Shown here one piece after another: positions 10,989 through 20,760 of a stretch of DNA of 64,000 nucleotides (position 1 is the stretch's first letter; the number at the start of each line of letters is the position of its first letter). The notes below the pieces were generated by a model, which ran no database searches, had not been told where the DNA came from, and saw only the letters and a program-made list of their open reading frames with translations. The stretch is taken from contig CM057157.1 in NCBI GenBank assembly GCA_029962745.1, positions 26,851,433-26,915,432 on the forward strand, written 5' to 3'. Origin of the DNA: Echinometra lucunter. Taxonomy: Eukaryota > Echinodermata > Echinoidea > Camarodonta > Echinometridae. A program made the position numbers and the translations under genes.

Positions 10989-11478
10989 AGGCATTGGTTA
11001 ACATTGTTATAATTTTTTTAAAATCTCATTTCGCTACTTGAAAATGGGATAAACATAAGGATCATAGTGTAAAAATACCGGTCTGAAAGTTTCATAGTAT
11101 AATATCCGCTGGAAGCATTTTTGAATATTAGAAATGTGAACCAATGTTTGAAAAATATATAAAGGTCGGTTGCACAGACTAGACGCACGGAGTGCGCATG
11201 CGGGCACGGCTCACCGGACCGTACTGTGTGTATTGGCGTATCAAGCGGAGGGAGGCAGATAACGGATTTTTTTTTTTAATTTGAGCAAAATGGTCCTCTT
11301 ATTTATTGTCTCCGAGACGAAAAATAATCAAATTGTGGTTTACGGCTTACCAACAGTTTTTCATTCCAAATTATGATTAGTTTCAGGGTTTTGAGTACAA
11401 ATACGAGTACTCATTCATATGTTTCATCTTAGTTTGAGAATTTTTTACATTGGCTGCTCACAGAATTAGCGAATGCCT
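10989..11478. mobile_element. TTAA-flanked MITE, copy 1
   Basis: This is a 490-bp non-coding element with a direct TTAA at each border (10985-10988 and 11479-11482). The ends are AGGCATTGGTTAAC and, inverted, AGGCATTCGCTAA. TTAA duplication is the signature of piggyBac-type transposases. A second copy, inverted and about as long, lies at 42010-42497 and is also bordered by TTAA. It lies in the first intron of the protease gene. It contains a GC-rich core near 11180-11240 and a short T run. Confidence 0.85.
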
Positions 11479-11939
11479 TTAAAAATTGAGTTAATTGCAA
11501 AAATTTTAATACTCTAAGATGATTCGTGAAAGATGAGTTTCAGAGAACATTATATCACTTAGAAAGAAAGGGGGTTCTCTTTTTCAGTAATAGATTACAG
11601 AGAACCCCAAATAACCATAAATATCTCGGCTATCAGTACACACTGACTATAAACCAGATAGCGTGACCCTTCCATAATTATCTGATGATCATTAGAGTAC
11701 ATATTCTACTTGAATTTTAACTTGCAACAATTTTGATATTGTAAGACGATTTGTGAGAGATGTTGCTCTCTGTTTTTCTTCAAAATCCATTAATCCTCAG
11801 AAAGCGGAGTAAAGTTGTTTTTTGTCGTTGTTGTTGTTGTTTCGTGCGGGGGGCAGAAACTTAGGATCGAAGATGATTTGAATATGCTTCATATATCAAA
11901 ACATGGAATAGATACAATTCTAATGCGACTGCAAATCTT

Positions 11940-11969
11940 AAACTAGTAAAAACTAGTTTTTACTAGTTT
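11940..11969. repeat. Perfect 30-bp palindrome
   Basis: AAACTAGTAAAAACT and its exact reverse complement are joined without a spacer. It lies directly left of a G/A-rich (GA)n tract at about 11975-12045. No function is evident. Confidence 0.9.
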
Positions 11970-11974
11970 TACGG

Positions 11975-12045
11975 AGATAAAGAGAGGGAGAGAGGGGGAG
12001 AGATAGAGAAAGAGAGAGAGAGAGAGAGGGAGAGAGAGGAAGTAA
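11975..12045. repeat. (GA)n-rich tract
   Basis: Interrupted GA and GAGG units in the first intron of the protease gene. Confidence 0.9.
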
Positions 12046-12765
12046 GGGAGCATCAAAGAAAATTACGAAAGAACATCGGATATACTTTTTCAAGCCCTAT
12101 AGCATATTGTCAATGTACTAAGCCTATTCAAAGAGATAAGTAAGTCAAGGAAAAGTGCCTTTTGAAACCTAACCAACCGAATCCGTTCAATCTTTCCGGA
12201 CGTATTACATGTAGCTTCATCTTACAATCAATAATACATGGGCTAAATTGTGTTCATCTTCACGTATGTATAGTCGACAAGTAGATACCTCCGATCCCCG
12301 AGTAGACTAAGCCAGATAGTAACCATATTGCAAGAAGACTCTAATCAAAATTCATTTTGTGACTAGATGCGCTTGAAAATTGAAAAATAATATTCACCTC
12401 GTTGCAGCTATGCATGTCTTATGGTATATAATTTACCATTTTCGGTAAGTAATGTTTGGTTGTTTGGAATATAAAATTTTTATTATGACATTTCGGAAGA
12501 GAGCAGAACCCGAGAAGGGCACTTTTTGCGACAGCGGTACGTAGTGGAAACGTTTCAAACGAGAATGCTGTTTTATCTCCGTAAGACAAGCTGCAAAATA
12601 TATATTTTAAGTCACTTAGATGAATGCAAGGTTATCTTAGTATAACTCTGGCGTATTTCCTATTTCAAATTATACCCGATTGGTTTTGACCTTCGCCGTG
12701 TTCTTACTCAAGTGAAGGGTTGACAAGAAACAAATAATGCCGACTAATTACAAACTGTCACTTAC

Positions 12766-13020
12766 CCATCACTTCAGAAGGGTGAGTGCATGCCACCGAG
12801 CGGGTCGCAGTTCTCCAGGAACCGAGGTGGACTTCAACCAGAAGCAGAAGCCGACTGTCTGGTCAGTATAGTGGTCCAGTCACGATGCACTCTCTGATCA
12901 TTAGTTCGACAAACACGATGAGAGAGAGAAAGGGGTCGGGAACGCCTTCCAAGCTTTTGTTGTTCGGTTTAGATATGAATGAGTCAGCCAGACGCAACGA
13001 GTCGGTCTACCTCCCTCCTT
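12766..13020 (-). other. Possible non-coding first exon and promoter of the protease gene
   Basis: The start-codon exon has an acceptor upstream of its ATG, so a 5' untranslated exon must exist. On the minus strand a good donor, GATGG|GTAAGTG, ends an exon at 12766. About 270-280 bases further upstream a TATATA motif (about 13043-13050, reading TAGATATATACG on the minus strand) could place the transcription start near 13015. The right limit is a guess based on that motif; only the donor is directly supported. Confidence 0.4.
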
Positions 13021-13079
13021 TTGTTCGTGTTTATTGCGGAACGTATATATCTAAGTCTATTTATCAACTTTTTTTCTTC

Positions 13080-13135
13080 CCCCCCCCCCTCACTCTTACC
13101 ACCTTCCTCTCTCTCTCTCTCTCTCTCTCTCCCTC
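13080..13135. repeat. C run and (CT)n microsatellite
   Basis: A C run at about 13080-13090 is followed by (CT)n at about 13108-13130, just upstream of the presumed promoter of the minus-strand protease gene. Confidence 0.9.
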
Positions 13136-13225
13136 TGAGAGTTTTATTGTATAGAACATAATTAACTCCTAAAATGTACCAAAGTATAGGGTTTCCCTAG
13201 AGCTGAGTGGTTGGAGAGTAGATAG

Positions 13226-13494
13226 CACTATGAACATGGCGGACAAAGAAAGCGGACAAAATAAACAACCTCTCATTCTACCCTTCACAATGGTTCTGGT
13301 AGTCAAAAGAACATCCCTTCACAGCTATTGTCTAAAATATGTGGAAAAGGTGTCACATGCATATTCACCCGGAACTACATGATTAAACATAATAGCTGTG
13401 AAGGGATGTTCTTTTGACTACCAGAACCATTGTGAAGGGTAGAATGAGGGGTTGTTTATTTTGTCCACTTTCTTTGTCCGTCATGTTCATAGTG
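13226..13494. repeat. Long hairpin: 104-bp inverted arms
   Basis: Arms at 13226-13329 and 13391-13494 are near-perfect reverse complements (for example GGCGGACAAAGAAAGCGGAC against its complement with two or three changes), separated by a 61-bp loop. It has no coding capacity. The form fits a MITE or fold-back element, and the near-identity of the arms suggests recent origin or gene conversion. I could not identify a target duplication. Confidence 0.9.
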
Positions 13495-13499
13495 AGAGC

Positions 13500-15185
13500 T
13501 GCTACTTACTTATGTTCCGCCTCCGTCTCAGACCCGTTTGCACCGAGGGGGCTGCGGACTGGCCAAAACCAACTGTCCGATGTAAACAGGTCTAAGGTAT
13601 TGCCTTAGTTAGTGACCTCATTCAATTCTGTTTGTTCTTCTATCAATCTACGAATCGTTCATGAACTAAGTTTACTCGAAAAGCATTGTCATGATTGTAT
13701 TTCGTATTTAGTATAGTGGAAATGAATCGTAGTTTGAAGAAGAAGTTAAATATTTGTGATGAAATAAGAATAACAAAATTAGGAACAAAAAAAATCGTGG
13801 GGTAGGGGCCTGGTTTGGTTTATGTTTATGTTCTGTGTACGGTTTCTTTTATGAAGGATTTTATTCAATTGTTTTCTTTGCTCTTTAATTGATAAATATT
13901 TATTTGTAAAAATTATGTGACAAAAACAAAATGAGGACTTGAATAAATATACATTGATATGTTTGTAATGATTTACATTTATTGATGCATTTTTGAATGA
14001 AATCTGTAATGAAAAAACTGATGGAAAAAAGTTGCAAGAACATGAGCGGAGGGTGGGCAGCCCGGTCGCTGTCGAGCATTATGAAATTTAATGTACAGTA
14101 AAAAAAAAAAATATTGTCGCCCCACTTAAGGGCCGCTCATTGATCTACCTGTACTTGTGTAGCCGAAGTTAGAAACTGACATCTTGGGAAATTTCATATG
14201 TGGCAAACATGCATTTTTAGAGAGATAATGTCATAACTAAAAATGTAAATGTTGTTTGATAATATTTTAGGATGAGCCTATATAGAGTTACTTTTTAGGC
14301 AATATAATGGTTGATTTTGTATGCAGGCTTGCACGCATGACGTTAATCTATATACCCCATCTACAATAAGTTTGAAGAATTATCTCAATGACTGTTTTCC
14401 ACAGAACTTTGCTTGCTTAGATCAAATTATACGCGAATGGCCTAATCCGCCAATGGCGTAATTCATCATACTCTTTCATGCAGAAATGAAAAGAAAGGGA
14501 TGGTAGGGAAGCAAAAATACAAATCAAAATCCCTAAACCCAAAAACAAAATTCATAAAGCAAGCTTCCTTTCTTATTCAATAAACTCCCTTTCTCAGTTC
14601 AGTCAACCAAATCAATTGAAATATTTAAGAGCGAGGAATGCCAATTGGCCAAGCATTCATTATAGAAGAATCTCTGTTCTCATTTTCCTTTATGTTAATT
14701 TTCTAACGTGATATTGTGTACTCTACATTATGCCATATATTTAAATGTCAGTATTTTCAAATGTTGTACTGTCATATATCTTTTGTAAAGTATTTTGTAT
14801 GTTTGTTATTATGTAGTCTTAGAGGTCGTACTGGGAAAGCAGTTTATTTGACTGAATGTACCCTAACCCTCAATTTTAAATAAAACTTAATATCATGATA
14901 ATAAGTAAATCCAAAATAATATAATAAAGGAAATGAAAATAAACGGGTATAACATAGAAAACAATGTGCAAAAGCAAAGTCAAGAACAAAACTGAACAGA
15001 AACCATATGAATGAAAATGGAAACAGAGACCAGCAAAGATGCAAGGTTTAATTGCGGTACCACTGGCCCCTGGTTCAAATATTAACAAAGTTATCAGGGC
15101 TGCAAGATTCTGGGTGCATTTCTTTTGAAAAGCTTGAAAAATTCATCGTTAGTCATGTCATTTCTAGGTATGTTACCATTTTACC
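13500..15185. other. No recognisable gene
   Basis: AT-rich sequence with an A run near 14101. I see no exon pair, RNA gene or repeat boundary that I can support. Confidence 0.5.
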
Positions 15186-15189
15186 GGAT

Positions 15190-15570
15190 GATGTTCGTTA
15201 TGCCGAAGGTTCGTTTTTTCAAAACACGCAAATTGCGTATACCTAGATGTTGGTTAGTCCGAAAATGAAGAAGGGTTCGTTAGCGTTATTCCCAAGGTTC
15301 GTTAGTCCAAAAATGAAATAAGGTTCGTTATTCCGAATGTTCGTTAATCCGAAAATGAAATTAGGTTCTTGATTTATTCCGAAGGTTCGTTAGTCCGAAA
15401 ATGAAATAAGGTTCGTTAGTCCGAAAATAACTAACGAACTAACGAGCCTTATTTCATATTCGGACTAACGAACCTTCGGACTAACGAGCCTTCGGTCTAA
15501 CGAACCTTCGGAATTATGAACCTTCGGATTAAACGAACCTTCGGAATAACAACATTCGGAATAACGAACT
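15190..15570. repeat. Fold-back array of GGTTCGTTAGTCCGAA units
   Basis: Left of about 15432 the unit AAGGTTCGTTAGTCCGAAAA, with ATGAAAT spacers, repeats about five times. Right of that point its reverse complement, TTCGGACTAACGAACC, repeats about six times. The whole therefore folds into one long hairpin with repetitive arms. It is non-coding. A short decayed relative occurs at about 60280-60545, where CCGAAGGTTCGTCATTCCG appears. Confidence 0.85.
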
Positions 15571-15694
15571 GTAACCACCATTACCTACTTGCCATACATG
15601 TAGAATAAGACAAACATCACCGTAAAGAGAAAGACCTTTGGCTACCACAAGGGAAATAGAAAGAAATGGGGAATCGAGACGAGGCAAGGCGTAT

Positions 15695-15940
15695 CGGGGG
15701 GGGGGGGAATCGGCCGCCCCTTTTTGAAACCCTGTGGCCCCCTTTTGAAACCGATGACTTTTTGGGGGGGTGGGGCTTATCAGCGAATTTTGGGGGTAAA
15801 ATAGACACCTGAAAAAGCCGGAGCCCCCCCCCCCTTTTTTTAAAAAAATGCCGAATCCGGCTCTTGGAGAGATACTGTCACGCCGTAAGTAATAAAAATA
15901 CAAGAAATATCCCCCCCCCCCAAAAAAAAAAAAAAAAAAG
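15695..15940. repeat. G and C runs with poly-A
   Basis: Long G run (about 15697-15707), further runs near 15763 and 15825, and C/A runs near 15910-15938. The G-run and C-run sides are roughly inverted (GGAATCGGCCGCCCC against GAATCCGGCTCTT), which hints at another fold-back element. Confidence 0.5.
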
Positions 15941-16094
15941 AGAAAACGGTTAAAAAGACAAGATTAAGAAAGACGTGCAGTATAAAATAAACGAGTAAAA
16001 CAGAAAAAGATGTTAACATGCATCTCTCAGCGAGGTGTCATAGAGTTATTACAAGAGTTTGAAGTACACATTATATTCAGCACAACATTAAACA

Positions 16095-16612
16095 TACACT
16101 GTAATAGAGATCTAGTCAGATTTGACTATATGGATAGCCAGATCGCCTGGTCACCAGCACTATTTTAGTCAAAACTGGCACAATTCTAGTGAAAATGACC
16201 GAAAGTCTAGGAAAGTTTACATTCACGAGAATCAACACTATTATAATAATAGAAAAAAAAAAAGAAAAAAAAAATGATCTAAGCTTCATTGGTAAGTGGA
16301 AAAGAACGCTATTATAGTCAACATTGACACAAATTTGGTGAATATTACACACTTACTAGAACGCCGGATCCCACAGGCACCTGCACTACTCTAGTCAAAA
16401 TTGAGAAAATTCTAAAAGACATTTTATTTTACTATATATAGAATTCGGACCATTTCACTATAATTGTGTCAAATTACAGTGTTAGAGCCAGTGTGATCAT
16501 AATGTTCTAGTCAAATATTGTACTAGAATTCATTTCTATTAAATTACCATTGTGTTAGTTGTCGACGAGAACAGTACTAGTCGGTGAATATGACTATATT
16601 TGCTTTTAGAGT
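16095..16612. repeat. TCTAGTCAAAATTG-rich repeat region
   Basis: Motifs such as CTAGTCA, AATTCTAGTGAAAAT and TCTAGTCAAAATTG recur in both orientations across about 500 bp. It looks like a decayed inverted-repeat element, but I could not define its ends. Confidence 0.4.
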
Positions 16613-16620
16613 TTAGCATA

Positions 16621-16963
16621 CACACGAAGAAAAAAAGGGTCAATTTTGCACCCTAAATGCAACACTGGCAGCACCTTTTAGGGTGCAATCATGCACCCTA
16701 CATGAAAAAGGTGCAAAGATGCACCCTTTTGTACGTGTTTGCACCCGGAAATGTCCGTCTGCACCCTCAATTCAAGGTTGCAACTTTGCACCTTTAAGAG
16801 TGCAGAAATTGTTTGCATTCAAAAGGGTGCACCTTCCCTAAATGGTACAAATTTGCACCCTTAAAGGTGCAAAATGCTTCTTAGGGTGCAAAGTTGTACC
16901 CATACAGGAGCTCCCAGTGTTGCATGTGCAAGGGGCAAAATTGAACCTTTTTTTCTTAGAGTA
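16621..16963. mobile_element. GGTGCA/TGCACC MITE, copy 1
   Basis: About 343 bp. The left end is CGAAGAAAAAAAGGGTCAA and the right end, inverted, is CTAAGAAAAAAAGGTTCAA. The interior is filled with GGTGCAA and TTGCACC in alternating orientation, so many small hairpins are possible. Two further copies are at 36195-36570 (same orientation) and 61947-62299 (inverted). It is non-coding. Confidence 0.85.
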
Positions 16964-18149
16964 TAGAAAGACGAGAGAACGGATGTTAAGTACCAGATAT
17001 ATTTCTAAGTAAAGAAAAGAAGCAAAAACAGAACTGAAGATATAACATCAAGCACAAATACAAACTGGTATATAAAAAAAGGACCGCTGCAATTCATAAG
17101 GGTTTTAAGCTACACTGCAAAAAAGTTGCTTAAAATCCGTTGCAGAAAATGTTTTTATTATTTGTTGTTTGAAGTGTTGATTAAAATTCACGCAATATGT
17201 GTAGAAAATAAGGTGTTGGGGGAAAGTTAAGAATCTGCAACGCTAGGCAACACTTCAAAATCAACTTCGTGAAAATGTTGGGTGAATTATTTCTGTTGCT
17301 AAAAACATGTTGAGTAGAAATATCAACTTCGACAACTGTAGAATGGAAATAAAGCAACCGTTATCAAATGATACTCACATGCGAGTTTTTTCTACAACTG
17401 GTTGTTCGTATTTCATACCAGAAACATTCACTTTGGCAACCGTTGCTGGAAAGTCACGCAATCAGTTGCCTGAACACACACACATGCAACTTGTTTTCGG
17501 CAAAAATGGCGTCCTCGATGCACGAGTTATTGCTGGAGTGGGGGCTTGAACGCTTGTAGGTGAGTGTTGGGTATAATTGTTCAATACGAGTCATAGAATA
17601 CAGTCTGGGAATACAGTTGTGTCAATTAATGGACAGATGAAGTAATACAATAGAAGTGCAAACATGAAAAAAGTGTGTTTTCAATCATTCACATGCATCG
17701 AATTAGCAGTTCCTCATTGCATTGCAATTTGCACGGGCTTTAACTAAAGACTCGGGTCGCGGCCCGCTGCGCGCTGGAAAACACTCGGGTCGCTGCTCGC
17801 TGGGCCATTTTTTTTAAAAACTTCCTGATGACTGGATGTAGAGAAGTTAACTAAAGGTATTAAAATGGAAATCATATAACTGCCAGTATTATGATAACCC
17901 TCACTCTGAATGGAAGAAAGGATATTTGTAGCTTATGAGAGGCACTTGCATTTTTAATGGGTAAAGATGTGATCTGATGATTCTGGTCATTTCTTTGAAT
18001 TGACACTTATTATCTGAAAGTTGATTGAAAAGGGGGCGGGGGGGGGGGGGAGAAGTATTTGCTGTTTTTATGCCATCTGTAAGAGGAGGACATATGGATG
18101 TGGGGGGGGGGGCAGGGTGGTTGTGTTTGTGTGTATCTGTGGTCAAAAT

Positions 18150-18605
18150 TAGTAACCCTAAACATAATTGGTCACAGTATCCACATACTTTATTGGATTT
18201 TCATTGGATTTGGACACAATGGTCTTTGGGTAGTTTGGGTAGAGGACCATATGTGACCCCCAAAAGTGGGGTCAAAGGTCACCTCGGGGCCATTACAGGT
18301 CAATGATCTTGGATGGTCAAAATTTTAAGATTGGTCGCAAAATCCACATACTTCGTTATATTTTCATGAAACTTGCACACAATAGTCCTAGGGTAAGGGT
18401 TCATTTGTGACCCCAACTAAAGTGGGGTCAAAGGTCATCTAGGGGTCGTTAGAGGTCCAGGTGGTCAAAATTATAAGATTGGTTGCAAAATCCACATTGT
18501 TGGATCTTTATGAAACTTGGACACAATTGGCCTTGGGTAGTAGTACATATGTGACCCCAAAAGAGGTGGGGTCATAGGTCATCTAGGGGTCGAAAGATGT
18601 CAATT
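18150..18605 (+). repeat. Tandem ~150-bp units with GGGTCAAAGGTCA
   Basis: About three diverged units, each with AAATCCACAT, then ACACAATGGTCTTGGG-like text, then GTGACCCC and GGGGTCAAAGGTCA. The last motif occurs at 18269-18281, 18425-18437 and 18569-18581 (the last with T as spacer). It lies between exons of the SAM-type remnant. Confidence 0.85.
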
Positions 18606-18654
18606 GATTAAAAAACCGCGATGCATATGGCACAATTTTTTTTACTTTGGCAAC

Positions 18655-18940
18655 ATTTCTTGTACCATTCTGGCAATTGCCACAGTGAGGTAGAGTGGCA
18701 GATTTTGTGTCAAGCCACACAGTTAATGATTGTTACTCTGACCCCAATTAAAAGATATCAGGTGTGGCCAGGGTGACAGTTGTTAGCTACTTCAGCACGC
18801 CAATCGGGGCAATTCTATAATTTTCCACTTTGACCCACTCTGGCAATTGCCAGAATGGTCCCAAGTATGTTTTTTTTTTTTTTTAGTGTAATTGCCAGAA
18901 TGGCCACAGGTGGCCATTGCCAGAATGGGCTAGGGTGGCA
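18655..18940. repeat. Repeated palindromic TCTGGCAATTGCCAGA motif
   Basis: CATTCTGGCAATTGCCA and variants occur about four times in 280 bp, several of them self-complementary. Non-coding; it may be a decayed fold-back element. Confidence 0.7.
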
Positions 18941-20235
18941 TAAATCCCCTGTGTTGTCTGTATTTATATTGTGAAACATTATTTTTTTGCAGATGAAAAA
19001 AGCAATCTAGCTTTCATGTTCATGCCGTTTATATTTGAGGGCCGAAGTGGTGGCAAAAGCAAGGGGAAATCTGCTACAAGTGACTCTATCCATTCATTCA
19101 TCGATGCCCTGTTGGTAAGTTGGGATTGAAATGTGAATGAAAATACCTGGTACCAAGTCAGCAAAAAAATGACTTTTTTCTTCACATTTTGAATAAAAAT
19201 TTGTAAAACCGTTTGTAAAATTTTTTTTGTGTTACAAATGTTTTGTCATGGATGGACAACTTTATCCATTGAATGATGTGTTCTACCAGAACCTGATGTG
19301 CCAAAAATATTCTTGAAGATGGCTCCATTTTTATAGATCTCTGATCTCTACCTTTTTTATTATCTTCAAAAAATAAAAAAAAATAGGTGCATGATGCTGG
19401 TTTGTTTCCTATGTCATGTCTGAAGTAGAGTACATGGATGATTTGTTTAAGAAAATGTGACATGAATGGTGTTGATCACAACTTCAGTATGTATGTCTCA
19501 ATTGTTAAAGATGGAGATGCCTAAAAATAATATGATGTGTATTTCTTTTCTTTTTTATCAACCCTTTTTCCTCAAAGGTTTTGTTTGTTTCCAGTTATGA
19601 TCAGTCACCTTTGTTCACTGAAACTAACATTTTATTGTATTTGTATTCTTATGTTTTCAGGATGTTACCAATGTGACAGAGTACTTAACAAGGATTGATG
19701 CTGTTAAAAGACCACAACCCTTCATCATCATCTTGTATTCACAAAGTGTGCTGCAGCCATCCCAGTGTTTTGTTGTCCTAGAATTTAAAAGGCATGCCTT
19801 GCCGCAGCCATCACTGTTAAAGGCTGTTGATTTGTGCTATAAAGTGCATTTTGTTATGGACTTGAATTATCAAGTGAACATGCCGAGCAGTGTGGAAGTT
19901 CATAGAAGGGAAGGGAAGAGGGAAGGAATTTGGTTAAAATGATGTCATTTCAGATTGGAAAGGCCAATTATTTTTTGTTTCTTTTTGCATTTTGATGTGT
20001 ATGCCAGATGCCCATAAATAAGAGAAAAAATTCTGTATTTTAAAATGTGTTTCTAAAATATGAAAGATATTTAAAAGATAACTTAGAATTCCATCCCTCG
20101 CATTTTTGAGATGAAAAATCTAACTGTATTTTGTTGTAACTTTCTAAAGTATCAATTATTATTTACCTCAACATCTGTAAGAAACTTTAGAAAAAATTGG
20201 TAAAGTTAATATGGTGTGGTAGAGTCAAAAAGATT

Positions 20236-20760
20236 TTGCGAGGGACAGAATTTTAGTGCGAGGGACGGAATTTCTGCGATTAACGGTGGCTTATACGGGG
20301 GCTAAACAGGGGTTATGCTTCAAATTCAAGCTCATTTGATGTAGTATGATCTGAGCATGTTCACACATTTTTCATCAAAATTGACAAAAAAAATGATTTT
20401 CATTGGTTTTTATAGCTATTAAGCCTTCCAAATTCTGCAACCTTGACAAAAATAACCTTTATTAAGCATTTCCAGGTGGGGAAAATGTATGTTTTTTGCT
20501 GATATTTATTCAGTATGATATACTACTTGATTTACCTAGTGGTCTAAGAGGTATTTTTCATATTCACCACACTACATGTAATGACAGGGGGGGGGGGTGA
20601 AAAATACTCCGTCCTGTGCATTTGACGATTTAACAAGATTGTCGATTGCGTCCAGTTATCTTGGATTTTTTGGGACACTGATATTATTTCAATTTCCCAT
20701 ATTTAAGCTAAAAATTTGACAAACTTGTTCTAAAGTTCCGTCCCTCACAGAAACAATAAT
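20236..20760. repeat. Segment bounded by GAGGGACGGAA in inverted orientation
   Basis: GCGAGGGACAGAATTTTAG and GCGAGGGACGGAATTTCTG near 20237-20280 face TTCCGTCCCTCACAG at about 20732-20747. A G run lies at about 20586-20596. This may be the two ends of a small element, but the match is short. Confidence 0.35.

Larger units (their letters stand above)
17506..19942 (+). pseudogene. SAM-type gene remnant with three exons
   Basis: Exon 1 (17506-17559) reads MASSMHELLLEWGLERL, the start of a SAM domain, but the next codon is TAG directly before donor GTGAGT. Exon 18993-19114 (TTTTTTTGCAG acceptor, GTAAGT donor) encodes EKSNLAFMFMPFIF then SIHSFIDALL. It joins in phase 0 to exon 19661-19942 (TTTTCAG acceptor), which encodes DVTNVTEYLTRIDAVKRPQP, then HALPQPSLLKAVDLCYKVHF and a stop. 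The last pattern resembles the C-terminal module of large SAMD3-like families in fish and invertebrates; that is recall, not a search. Exons for the rest of the SAM domain were not found between 17560 and 18990, so the gene looks internally deleted. Confidence 0.6.
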
